Below, piece by piece: positions 18,157 to 28,438 of a stretch of 64,000 nt of DNA. The notes below the pieces were generated by a model. It was not told the origin of the DNA. It did no database searches and worked only from the letters and a program-made list of their open reading frames with translations. Position numbers and translations under genes: made by a program. Location: assembly GCA_020630065.1 (NCBI GenBank), contig JAHDCC010000013.1, forward strand, positions 12,728 through 76,727, read 5' to 3'. Position 1 is the first letter of the stretch; each line of letters opens with the position of its first letter. The DNA comes from Acidimicrobiales bacterium. GTDB taxonomy: Bacteria > Actinomycetota > Acidimicrobiia > Acidimicrobiales > SZUA-35.

Positions 18157-19410
18157 ATGAAGATTCTTCTGCTCTGCCCCCATTTTACGCCTGACCTACA
18201 CGCCGCCACTGGCGAAGTGATGACCCAACTCGTTGAGTCCATGGCTGATCGAGGTCACGAAATACATGTGGTGACGTCGTTGCCCTGGTACAAAGATCAT
18301 GCCGTCGAGCCTGGTTGGAAAGGCAAACCCTGGCGCACCGAAAAGACCGCGTGGGGCAAGATTATTAGAGTTTGGCCGTTTCCGACCGACAAAACCAATA
18401 TCCCCGCTCGGGCGGCCGGTTTCGCCGGATTCACTGCCCTCGTTTCGATAGCCGCATTGCGCTCAGGTCGTCCTGACGTGGTTATGGGTATGTCTCCACC
18501 AGTGTTTCTGGGCGACGCAGCCTGGCTAGTTAGTAAACGTTGGAAGGTTCCGCTGGTGTTTAACACCCAAGATATTTTCCCTGATGTAGCCGTCGATCTT
18601 GGAGCGTTAAACAATCCGAGAGTTATTCGTTTAGCGGAGAAACACGAACGTTCGATCTACCGTCGGGCGGACGCAGTCACTGTTTTGTCCACCGATCAGG
18701 CCCGCAACGTTTCGGGCAAAATAGACTCGTCGGATGGTCAGAAAGACGACGAACAGATTCGGGACAAAGTGCACATCATCCATAACTTCGCTGACTTGGA
18801 TCGTGTCAGGGTAGTCAACCGAGAGAACGGCTACCGAGCTAGACACGGGCTCAAAGGCAAGAAAGTGGTGATGTATTCGGGCAACGTTGGACTTTCCCAA
18901 TCGTTTGAACTGATCCGCTCAGCTGCCCAACGCTGGCAAGACAACCCAGATGTTCACTTTGTTATTAACGGCGAAGGAGCGGCTCGTCCAGAAATCGACC
19001 GTTGGTCCGGCGAACTCGATAACGTGACCGTTGTCGACTTCGCTCCGAGGTCTGAAGTAAGCGAAGTGCTCGGCGCAGCTGATTTACATTTGGTCTTGCT
19101 TAAAACCGGCCTCGCTAAATCTTCCACCCCATCAAAGTTGTACGGAATTTTGGCTTCTGGTCGCCCGGTGCTGGCCAGCATCGACACCGGTAGCGAAGTG
19201 GCTAGTGTCGTGGAACAGGCGGATTGTGGAGTCGCCGTCCCGCCTGAAGATACCGAAGCGTTCTGTACTGCGTTAGCCAAGATGTTAGATCAGCCTGAGG
19301 AATTGGCGGCAATGGGCCAACGAGGCCGGACCTTTGTAGAGACATGGTTGACTCCTGCGGTGCAGGCGGAGCGATATGAAGATCTTTTTCTCAAGCTGGT
19401 CGACTGTTAG
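18157..19410 (+). CDS. GT4 family glycosyltransferase, WbuB/WcaI-like
   Basis: The start ATG 18157 begins the strand MKILLLCPHFTPD, typical of the WbuB/WcaI subgroup. An upstream ATG at 18103 would add 18 residues and overlap the previous gene by 38 bp. The protein has GEVMTQLVESMADRGHEIHVVT and SLPWY, then MGMSPPVFLGDAAW and FNTQDIFPDVA in the acceptor domain. The donor domain has VMYSGNVGLSQSFE and SSTPSKLYGILASGRPVLA. WbuB-type enzymes add deoxy- or N-acetyl-sugars such as L-FucNAc to O-antigen, so this one may use an unusual donor (inference). Confidence 0.9.
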   Translation: MKILLLCPHFTPDLHAATGEVMTQLVESMADRGHEIHVVTSLPWYKDHAVEPGWKGKPWRTEKTAWGKIIRVWPFPTDKTNIPARAAGFAGFTALVSIAALRSGRPDVVMGMSPPVFLGDAAWLVSKRWKVPLVFNTQDIFPDVAVDLGALNNPRVIRLAEKHERSIYRRADAVTVLSTDQARNVSGKIDSSDGQKDDEQIRDKVHIIHNFADLDRVRVVNRENGYRARHGLKGKKVVMYSGNVGLSQSFELIRSAAQRWQDNPDVHFVINGEGAARPEIDRWSGELDNVTVVDFAPRSEVSEVLGAADLHLVLLKTGLAKSSTPSKLYGILASGRPVLASIDTGSEVASVVEQADCGVAVPPEDTEAFCTALAKMLDQPEELAAMGQRGRTFVETWLTPAVQAERYEDLFLKLVDC

Positions 19411-19522
19411 GTTACCCTAGTGGGCTAGTCTGAAGCTGATCGCCCTGAGAGCTAATGCATACCCAACGATGAGGTGAGCGGCTAGTCTCAGTTCGTAGGC
19501 GTCACTATCATCGGAGGTTCTT

Positions 19523-20533
19523 ATGCAGGCAGTAATTCTTGTTGGTGGATTCGGAACTCGCCTTCGTCCTTTGACTTATGGGACACCGAAACAGATGCTT
19601 CCGGTTGGTAACCGGCCAATGATTGAATTGGTAGTTTCACATCTTGGGAAGCAGGGCATTACCGAGGTCATCCTTTCACTCGGATATCAGCCAGACAAGT
19701 TTACTGACGCCTACCCTGACAATACGATTTCGGGTGTTCCTGTTCGATACGCCGTCGAGCCGGAGCCTCTTGATACGGCCGGAGCTATAGGCTTCGCGGC
19801 CCGTCAGCTGGGAGTGGCCGATACTTTTGTGGCTTTGAACGGTGACGTGATCAATGATCTTGACGTGAAGAAGCTTGTCGAACTGCATAAGAGTTGTGGG
19901 GGAGAGGGCACTATTCATCTCACTCCGGTAGATGACCCGTCCCGCTATGGGGTTGTGCCAATTGATGAGAACAACTTGGTTGAGGCGTTTATCGAAAAGC
20001 CTGACCCTGGAACGGCGCCGAGTAACTGGATCAATGGTGGAACCTATGTTCTAGAGCCAACGGTGCTCGATCGGATACCGGAGGGGAAACGTTGTTCGAT
20101 CGAACGCGAAGTTTTTCCGGAGATGGTTGCTTCCTCTGCTCTGTACGCAATGGAAGCAGAAGGCTACTGGGTTGATGCCGGCACGCCACAGACATATCTT
20201 CAAATCGGGCTCGATCTCATCAACGGCGTAAGAGCATCAGAACAGGCGATTGACCCGTCAGCTCAGGTCGATTCTTCAGCCACCGTTTCCGGTTCGATAG
20301 TAGGCTCTGGCTGTATCGTGGGTGAAGGCGCTGTCGTAACGGATTCAATGCTGCATCCCGGCGTAGTGGTGGAAGCTGGGGCGACAATTTCAGGTTCGAT
20401 TATCGCCCCGAATGCCATTGTCGGATCCCGAGCGTCGCTCCGTGAATTGTGTGTTATTGGTTCGGGCGAGAAAGTGGAAGCCGAGACCGAGCTGGTCGGT
20501 GTCAAACAGCCAGATCCGGCAACCGTCAGTTAG
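19523..20533 (+). CDS. manC: mannose-1-phosphate guanylyltransferase-type nucleotidyltransferase
   Basis: This 336-residue enzyme has the nucleotidyltransferase signature GGFGTRLRPLT (residues 8-18), then TPKQMLPVGNRPMI, the metal-binding NGDVI and the sugar-binding EAFIEKP. A left-handed beta-helix end is built from hexapeptides (SAQVDSSATVSGSIVGSGC). The two-domain layout is that of the actinobacterial GDP-mannose pyrophosphorylase group. The same fold also serves glucose-1-phosphate enzymes, so the substrate is inferred mainly from gmd, rmd, manA and a phosphomannomutase in the same window. A good GGAGG site precedes the ATG. Confidence 0.85.
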   Translation: MQAVILVGGFGTRLRPLTYGTPKQMLPVGNRPMIELVVSHLGKQGITEVILSLGYQPDKFTDAYPDNTISGVPVRYAVEPEPLDTAGAIGFAARQLGVADTFVALNGDVINDLDVKKLVELHKSCGGEGTIHLTPVDDPSRYGVVPIDENNLVEAFIEKPDPGTAPSNWINGGTYVLEPTVLDRIPEGKRCSIEREVFPEMVASSALYAMEAEGYWVDAGTPQTYLQIGLDLINGVRASEQAIDPSAQVDSSATVSGSIVGSGCIVGEGAVVTDSMLHPGVVVEAGATISGSIIAPNAIVGSRASLRELCVIGSGEKVEAETELVGVKQPDPATVS

Positions 20534-20535
20534 TG

Positions 20536-21057
20536 TTACGACGGGCCTTTAGCCCGAATGGCTTCTACCGTCTTGACCGCATCCTGTAGTTCTTCGATCC
20601 AGTCGGACTGATGTTGTTGAACTTGTCGAACACACCAGCTGAGGCCTTCAGATCTACTTCGAGCGACACCAGCTTCGATTAAGGTATCGAGGGTTTGCCG
20701 CTCGGGCATATAAAGACGGGTCATCACCGGTACTGAAGTAGTTTTGAACGGCTTAGTTTCTTTGCCACAGGTCACGGCCCACGAAATGACCCGTAACCAT
20801 CGGGTTTGGGCGGCGCGAGCGATTTGTACCCGCTGATCTCGGCTCGTTTCACGAAAAGATGTGATTCGGGATTCAGCGGCGATTCGGGCGTTTTCTTCTC
20901 CTTCGGGCACAGATGTTGGTGCCGGGAGGCGTCCGGTAACGAGAATCTCGTCACGGTCAATGACTGCGGTGACAGGTTCGATAAACCAGTCATCGGGTAG
21001 TTGACCAGCGAACCAAGACACTACCTCTGTTTCGTCACATTCTGGGCGTACAGCCAT
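20536..21057 (-). CDS. conserved actinobacterial protein of unknown function
   Basis: A soluble protein of about 173 residues, convergent with the guanylyltransferase gene (2 bp between stops). It has WFAGQLPDDWF near the start, a DRDEILVTGRLPAP strand pair, an RxxRI(A)xxAQTRW helix, and a C-terminal helix VPVMTRLYMPERQTLDTLIEAGVARSRSEGLSWCV. The last part reads like a ribbon-helix-helix type segment, but this is uncertain. I recall similar uncharacterised proteins in other actinobacteria. The start is taken at ATG 21057, which has AAGGA 10 nt upstream. A GTG at 21069 abuts that site and is less likely. Confidence 0.75.
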   Translation of the reverse strand: MAVRPECDETEVVSWFAGQLPDDWFIEPVTAVIDRDEILVTGRLPAPTSVPEGEENARIAAESRITSFRETSRDQRVQIARAAQTRWLRVISWAVTCGKETKPFKTTSVPVMTRLYMPERQTLDTLIEAGVARSRSEGLSWCVRQVQQHQSDWIEELQDAVKTVEAIRAKGPS

Positions 21058-21184
21058 TTGTGTGATCACGTCCTTCTCACTGAGGCGAAATTACGATTAC
21101 CTCATGGTCGCGTAATCTTGTAATTATGTCAATAGATATGTGTAACTACATGAACTTATAGGCATTAGTCGCACCTAGGTTGGG

Positions 21185-23695
21185 TTAAAGCTGTATCAGC
21201 CGTCGTTGCTGGACTACAACTTTCCCTTGCTCATTTGACGCTTCAATATCGACACTCATCTGAATTTGCCAAGATCCAGAATCATCGGGATCGAGTACTG
21301 TCTGAGTGGCGAAACCGGTCTTGTTGTCGTAGCTGAACAGTTCACTTGAACGTGCGGCTGGACCATCATCGATCGAATCGAACTCATCCCAATAGTTGGT
21401 GAACGATTCCTCAAACGAGGTTTGCTCATCTTCGGGAAGCGCAAACCCAGACGTTTTTTGGCGTGCGAGTTGCTTCACCCAGGAAAACAGTTCGTTGCGT
21501 ACCATCACGGCAAACGCTCGATTGTTTTCGGTGATGCGTCGTTTGCGTTCGTTCTCTTGCGCTATCTCAGCTGAGGAATCCCCAACCCCAGCCAAGTTGT
21601 CCCACTCATCGATGAGACTGGAATCGACCTGCCGTACAAGTTCCCCAAGCCAGGCCATAACATCGAGCAACTCGTCATCTTTATCCTCTTCAGGGATGTT
21701 CTGGACCATCGCCTTATAAACATCGGAGAGGTAACGCAGCAAGACGCCTTCAGTCTGCTTCAGCTTGTAAAACTCGATGTACTCCCGAAAGGTCAGCGCC
21801 CGTTCGTATGCGTCGCGCGCTATGCCTTTTGGTTTTACGTTTTCATCCACCAGCCATGGATGCCCACCCCGGAAATTATCGAAACTGTCGTAGATCCATT
21901 CCTTGTTAGGTTTTGGAGGTTCAACCTTTTCCAGTCGTTCCATCCGTTCTTCGTACTCGACGCCGTTAGCTTTCATCTCAGCCATCAACTCGTCTTTAGC
22001 TTTGTTTAGCTGTGCATGAATAATCGCTCCTGGCGAATCAAGTATCGACTCGATAATAGATAGGACAGACAGACCCCGCTCTGGGTCGTCGTCACTGACT
22101 TGTCCAACAGCTTCCACTGCCCACAACGACAAAGGCTGATGGAGGGCAAACTCGTCCTGTAAATCGAGCATCACTCGAATCATGCGCCCTTGATCATCTG
22201 GTTCGTCTAGCCGCTCTAAGAGTTCTGCATCGAGTAACGATCGGTAGATGGCGATAGACCGCTTGATATGTTTGCGCCGTCGTCTATCTGGTTCGTGATT
22301 GTTTGTGAGTAGATGTTTAACCGCTCCACATCCATCACCCGGTCGGTCGAGCAAACTCAAAATCATCTGATGATTGACTCGGAACGAACTCACTAGCGGC
22401 TCAGGGTCCCCCTCGATCAGTTTCGTGAACGTCTTATCATCCCAGTGGGTGTATCCCCGCTCAGGCGGCTTCTTCTTGACCAGTTTCTTTTTCTTCTTCG
22501 GGTCGGTTGCCGCTTTGGCAGCTGCAACCTCGTTTTCAACTACATGGGCCGGTGCCTGTGCCCAGACAAACCCTTGATCATCAAACCCTTTGCGACCCGC
22601 CCGACCTGCGATCTGTTTGAACTCGCGGCGACGCAGCTGCCGATTGCGTTGGCCGTCATACTTACACAGCTGAGTGAACAACACGGTGCGGATTGGGATG
22701 TTGACACCGATGCCTAGCGTGTCGGTGCCACAAATGATCTTCAACAACCCCTGCTGAGCTAGTTTCTCAACCAGTAACCGATACTTTGGCAGCAACCCAG
22801 CGTGGTGAATGCCAACACCGCCCGAGAGATATCGACGGATATCTTTGCCTATCGGAGAGTCAAAGCGGAAATCGTGGATCGCACGTTTAACTTGAGTCTT
22901 TTCTTCTTTCGTGAGAGGGTCAAGGGACAAATAATTTTGTGCCGCCTCAGTCGCTTCGCGTTGGGTGAAGTGAACGAGGTAGATCGGGGCCCGGCCAGCT
23001 TCAAGCAGATCAGATATCGACTGGTGCAACGTGGTGCGTCGATACTCGAATTCCAGTGGGACCGGTCGGATATTTGACGACACTAACGCGGTGGTTCGTC
23101 CGGTGCGTTTGGTGAGGTCGGTTTCAAAAAATTTGGTTTCGCCGAGCGTAGCCGACATGAGAAGAAACTGGCAGTGGGGCAGTTCAAGAAGAGGTAGTTG
23201 CCACGCCCAGCCTCGTTGCGGGTCGGCGTAGTAGTGAAACTCGTCAGCTATGACGACGTCGACCGCTGCTTCGGCCCCGTCTCGTAACGCCCAGTTGGCC
23301 AGAATTTCGGCGGTACAGCAGATGATCGGTGCATCGGGGTTAACGCTGGTATCGCCGGTGATCATGCCGACGTTGTCAGCGCCAAACTGATGGCGGAGAT
23401 CAAAAAATTTCTCTGACACCAACGCCTTAATAGGGGCGGTGTAAACCGATATCCGATCGTTCGCTAATGCAGCAAAGTGGGCTGCTGTAGCTACCAGGGA
23501 CTTTCCGGAACCCGTCGGTGTGTTGAGGATGACATTGTTGCCGTCTAAGAGTTCGAGGACGGCTTCCTCTTGAGCCTCATAGAGGTTGATCTCTCGATCG
23601 TTAACAAAATCGAGAAACGCCTCAATAAGCGCATCCCCGTCGGATGTCTCCGGGAGGTAGTCGATGAGCTGATTGGTTGGGCCGGAACTAGTCAT
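21185..23695 (-). CDS. Ski2-like DEAD/DEAH helicase, DUF3516 family
   Basis: An 836-residue superfamily 2 helicase. Walker A is TPTGSGKS (residues 59-66), motif II is DEFH in VIADEFHYY, motif III is SATLG, and the second RecA domain has VGIHHAGLLPKYR, GTDTLGIGVNIP and QIAGRAGRKG. These motifs are Ski2/Mtr4-like, and the region after residue about 420 corresponds to the DUF3516 extension common in actinobacteria. RNA unwinding or decay is the likely role. Lys-rich KKKKKLVKKKPP lies between the two parts. It is a single gene with a GGGGAT tract before its ATG. Confidence 0.92.
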   Translation of the reverse strand: MTSSGPTNQLIDYLPETSDGDALIEAFLDFVNDREINLYEAQEEAVLELLDGNNVILNTPTGSGKSLVATAAHFAALANDRISVYTAPIKALVSEKFFDLRHQFGADNVGMITGDTSVNPDAPIICCTAEILANWALRDGAEAAVDVVIADEFHYYADPQRGWAWQLPLLELPHCQFLLMSATLGETKFFETDLTKRTGRTTALVSSNIRPVPLEFEYRRTTLHQSISDLLEAGRAPIYLVHFTQREATEAAQNYLSLDPLTKEEKTQVKRAIHDFRFDSPIGKDIRRYLSGGVGIHHAGLLPKYRLLVEKLAQQGLLKIICGTDTLGIGVNIPIRTVLFTQLCKYDGQRNRQLRRREFKQIAGRAGRKGFDDQGFVWAQAPAHVVENEVAAAKAATDPKKKKKLVKKKPPERGYTHWDDKTFTKLIEGDPEPLVSSFRVNHQMILSLLDRPGDGCGAVKHLLTNNHEPDRRRRKHIKRSIAIYRSLLDAELLERLDEPDDQGRMIRVMLDLQDEFALHQPLSLWAVEAVGQVSDDDPERGLSVLSIIESILDSPGAIIHAQLNKAKDELMAEMKANGVEYEERMERLEKVEPPKPNKEWIYDSFDNFRGGHPWLVDENVKPKGIARDAYERALTFREYIEFYKLKQTEGVLLRYLSDVYKAMVQNIPEEDKDDELLDVMAWLGELVRQVDSSLIDEWDNLAGVGDSSAEIAQENERKRRITENNRAFAVMVRNELFSWVKQLARQKTSGFALPEDEQTSFEESFTNYWDEFDSIDDGPAARSSELFSYDNKTGFATQTVLDPDDSGSWQIQMSVDIEASNEQGKVVVQQRRLIQL

Positions 23696-23766
23696 GAGAT
23701 CCCCAGGCTAGACATCGTGGTCTCCTAACCCACTTCAGAGAAAATCTAGAGGTTTCGTCCCAGCCG

Positions 23767-24462
23767 CTAGCGAAACAAGTCTTCGGCAGGGGGGCGCACG
23801 ATTTCATCTCGTACGGTGCCTTCGCCAAACCAGGATTCGTCGCCGCCACGAACCAGAACGACCCCATTGCCGCTAGCTTTGCCCTTTACGAGTTCGGCTG
23901 CACCGGCCAGCTCGTCGACGACACAAACCTCGGTCGCCTGCATCTCGTTTCCATACATATCGACGGTTCCTCGAAGATCGACAATAGGGGAGAGCCCGGC
24001 ACATCCAATAGCGATATCGGTTACGCCTCGTCGCCAAGGCCGCCCAAATGTATCCGTAACGATCACGCCGACCGATACCTGGCGCGTCCCTTTTATTCGG
24101 TCGTGAATTCGTTGGGCAGAGTAGTCCGGGTCATTAGGCAACAACACCACCTGGCCGTCACCGATATTTGACTGATCAGCACCACTGTTGGCGCAAACGA
24201 AACCGTGCATAGTTTCGGTGATGATCAAGTCTCCACGCTGGCGCACAATTCGAACTGCTTCCGACCGTACAAGATCAGCATAAGAGGTGGAATCGTCGAG
24301 GGTAACGACTCTCGATTCCGCTTTGGAGACCAATTTCTGGCTAACTACCAAAATGTCGTAGGGTTCAGGAACGTAGTGTTGGAGAATACAGTCCGCCAAG
24401 TTTTCGCCCGCTGAGATTTCTGGAATACCAGAAATGGGGCGTATGGATATTTCGCTCGTCAT
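23767..24462 (-). CDS. cofE: coenzyme F420-0:L-glutamate ligase (single-domain CofE)
   Basis: CofE adds glutamates to F420-0 using GTP. The CofE fold is recognisable from the start (IRPISGIPEI), then VVSQKLVSKAESRVV, CANSGADQSNI, TDTFGRPWRRGVTDIAIGCAGL and the end with LVRGGDESWFG. The chosen ATG 24462 has GAGGAG 6 nt upstream. The longer start at 24486 lacks this. At about 231 residues the protein is only the N-terminal half of mycobacterial FbiB, which carries an extra nitroreductase-type domain. That second activity must be encoded elsewhere. The cofD gene lies beyond an intervening plus-strand gene. Confidence 0.92.
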   Translation of the reverse strand: MTSEISIRPISGIPEISAGENLADCILQHYVPEPYDILVVSQKLVSKAESRVVTLDDSTSYADLVRSEAVRIVRQRGDLIITETMHGFVCANSGADQSNIGDGQVVLLPNDPDYSAQRIHDRIKGTRQVSVGVIVTDTFGRPWRRGVTDIAIGCAGLSPIVDLRGTVDMYGNEMQATEVCVVDELAGAAELVKGKASGNGVVLVRGGDESWFGEGTVRDEIVRPPAEDLFR

Positions 24463-24516
24463 ACGTTTCTCCTCAAGTGAACCCACAATGACTGGTCAAC
24501 TCTCTAAACTACGATC

Positions 24517-25386
24517 GTGAACAAAAAAGCTGGTGCCAAAGACGTAAAAAAGATCAAGAAGATTAAGAAGGTTGATGTAGACGAGGAGAAAAGTAGTTTC
24601 TTCTTCGTAGCCTTAATCGGTTTGTTAGTGGTCGGAGCGATAGGTGCAGTCCTATTTCTCGCTGCTGGCCGAGAGTCCGCTATTGGTGTCGCCCCCCAAG
24701 CGGGTGGTGAAGGTGTCGGCGACCACTGGCACTTGGCATATAGCGTCAACAACTGTGGCACGACGCTTAACGCTGCCACCAACGACAACGGCGATGCCGG
24801 TATCCACACCCACGGACGAGGTTTGGTTCACATCCACCCCTTTCGGCCAGACGCAGCCGGCCCCAACGCCAAACTCGGTGTGTTCTTTGAAGCGTTCGGC
24901 GGTGAGCTAACCGACGACTCATACACCCCTGGCTCTAGCGAAGACCCAGTAACGTTGTCAGAAGAGGTAGGTTGCGACGGGCAACCGGCAACCCTAAAGC
25001 TGGCGTACTGGGAAGACGCCTACGATGACGAGGCTGAACCGACGATCATCGAGGAAAACCTGGCCGACTTCAAATTCGAGAACGACAACGGAATGTTCAC
25101 GCTCGCTCTCGTAGCCGAAGGCCAAGAAATCCCACGTCCACCGGTTGACCGAATCCAGCTTCTGGCTCAAACCAATGGAGTCGAATACACCCCTTCTGAC
25201 GCCGTGCTTCCGGAAGAAGCGCCACAGACCGAACCGGTAACAGAATCCGAAGAAGGTGCAGAAACCACCGTCGCTGACGAAGCAGCCTCCGACGAAGAGT
25301 CAACCGACGAATCCGAAGCAGACGAAGAAGCCGCCGAAGACGACGCTGAATCGGCAGAAGAACCTACCGACACTACCGGCGGTTAG
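24517..25386 (+). CDS. single-pass membrane protein with His-rich outer domain and acidic tail
   Basis: The 289-residue protein starts at GTG 24517 with a Lys-rich cytoplasmic segment, one TM near residues 28-50, then an exported domain of about 150 residues. Its first part contains DHWHLAYSVNNCG and IHTHGRGLVHIHPF, giving seven histidines in a short span, and a second cysteine occurs in VGCDGQ. The C-terminal 75 residues are almost only Glu, Asp, Ala, Ser and Thr. The histidine cluster suggests metal binding, but I recognise no family. It sits between cofE and cofD on the opposite strand and overlaps the 3' end of cofD by 4 bp. Confidence 0.75.
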   Translation: MNKKAGAKDVKKIKKIKKVDVDEEKSSFFFVALIGLLVVGAIGAVLFLAAGRESAIGVAPQAGGEGVGDHWHLAYSVNNCGTTLNAATNDNGDAGIHTHGRGLVHIHPFRPDAAGPNAKLGVFFEAFGGELTDDSYTPGSSEDPVTLSEEVGCDGQPATLKLAYWEDAYDDEAEPTIIEENLADFKFENDNGMFTLALVAEGQEIPRPPVDRIQLLAQTNGVEYTPSDAVLPEEAPQTEPVTESEEGAETTVADEAASDEESTDESEADEEAAEDDAESAEEPTDTTGG

Positions 25387-26348
25387 TCTTCAGATCTAAT
25401 ACGTGAAAGCAAAGCGGCTGCTAACCCAGCCGCTTTTGTTTTGTTCGACATGATGGTATCGGTAACGACAGGAGTAAGTCCGTATTCGGCAACCGCGCTG
25501 GAGTGGTCGACATCTACTTCGTCGAATACCAGGGTTGAACAATAGTCGTGATACCAATCAGCGACACCGGCTACGGATGCTTCGCCTCCGTTTTCAACCA
25601 TTAATCGAGCGGCTGGACCTTTCAACGCTGCACCACCAACGATGGGTGAAACGGCGCAAGTGATGTCTCGTCGTTGTTTCACTGCGTCAGCGATTTCAGG
25701 AATCGCAAGAATCGGGTCGATCGACACAACAGGGTTTGATGGCGCAATTATCAACAAATCGGCGGAGTGAATAGAAGCTAGGGCCGCTGGTAGGGCAGTG
25801 GCGCTCGCTGCACCTTCGAAACGGACACCAGTTGTTTGAACTTCATGCCGGTGACCTACAAAATATTGTTGGAACGAAAGGTCACCTTGATTTTCGGTCT
25901 CTACGATCGTACGAACCGTGTCGTTAGTGGCCGGCAGAACTGTGAGTGGTAGGTTCCAGGCAGCCGCTATCTCAGATGTTACTTCGGCCAACGAGGCGCC
26001 TTCAGTAAGGCGTTGAGTTCGGTACAGGTGTGTGCCGAGGTCTTTGTCGCCTAAACCAAACCAGGCCTGGCCGCCGTATCGCTGGAGCGTCTCCATGGCG
26101 TTCCATGATTCGTTGGTTAACCCCCAGCCACGCTCGGCGCTTACTTGGCCAGCCAAGGTGTAGACAATCGTGTCAATATCTGGGCTTATATGTAATCCGT
26201 GAAGATTGAGGTCGTCTCCGACATTGACGATTGCCGTCAACCTAGAAGAAGGCACAACCTGGACTAGTCCCTGTAAGAGCCGGGCCGCCCCAACCCCGCC
26301 GCATAACACGACCACGTTGTCGTCAGCGGCCACGAAGTTCGGATCCAC
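25383..26348 (-). CDS. cofD: 2-phospho-L-lactate transferase (CofD/FbiA)
   Basis: CofD transfers a phospho-lactate (or phosphoenolpyruvate-derived) moiety to the deazaflavin Fo in F420 synthesis. The glycine-rich start LCGGVGAARLLQGL is diagnostic, followed by VNVGDDLNLHGLHISPDIDTIVYTLAG, NPVVSIDPILAIPEI and CAVSPIVGGAALKGPA. The length of 321 residues is normal. The GTG start at 26348 has no clear ribosome binding site, so an in-frame GTG a few codons later is also possible. Together with cofE it shows that the organism makes F420. Confidence 0.94.
   Translation of the reverse strand: MDPNFVAADDNVVVLCGGVGAARLLQGLVQVVPSSRLTAIVNVGDDLNLHGLHISPDIDTIVYTLAGQVSAERGWGLTNESWNAMETLQRYGGQAWFGLGDKDLGTHLYRTQRLTEGASLAEVTSEIAAAWNLPLTVLPATNDTVRTIVETENQGDLSFQQYFVGHRHEVQTTGVRFEGAASATALPAALASIHSADLLIIAPSNPVVSIDPILAIPEIADAVKQRRDITCAVSPIVGGAALKGPAARLMVENGGEASVAGVADWYHDYCSTLVFDEVDVDHSSAVAEYGLTPVVTDTIMSNKTKAAGLAAALLSRIRSED
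25411..25445 (+). terminator. intrinsic terminator for the 24517-25386 gene, inside the cofD 3' coding region
   Basis: A perfect 10-bp stem (25411-25420 with 25427-25436) encloses a 6-nt loop and is followed by a T-rich run (TTTTGTTTTG). It lies 25 bp after the plus-strand stop and is read as coding sequence of cofD on the other strand. The stem is strong enough to end plus-strand transcription. Confidence 0.8.
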
Positions 26349-26357
26349 AAGTAGATG

Positions 26358-28255
<1,898 letters not shown>

Positions 28256-28438
28256 ATCACCCTAAGTGTTGGTAGAGCTTGATGGCATCGCTAGATACTA
28301 GCAAGTACGATCCTACAAAAAGCGCCGCCCGAAAGTGGTCATGCGGCCCGTATCGTTTGGCTGGGGCGTCACAAATGCGTTCCGCTTGTAGGATTAGTCC
28401 GTTCATCAAGAGGATAGTTTTGTAACTGACGAAAGAAC

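Noticed and set aside
20530-20570. Terminator between the convergent genes at 20533 and 20536
   Set aside because: Only a 5-bp stem (CGGGC/GCCCG) and no T tract.
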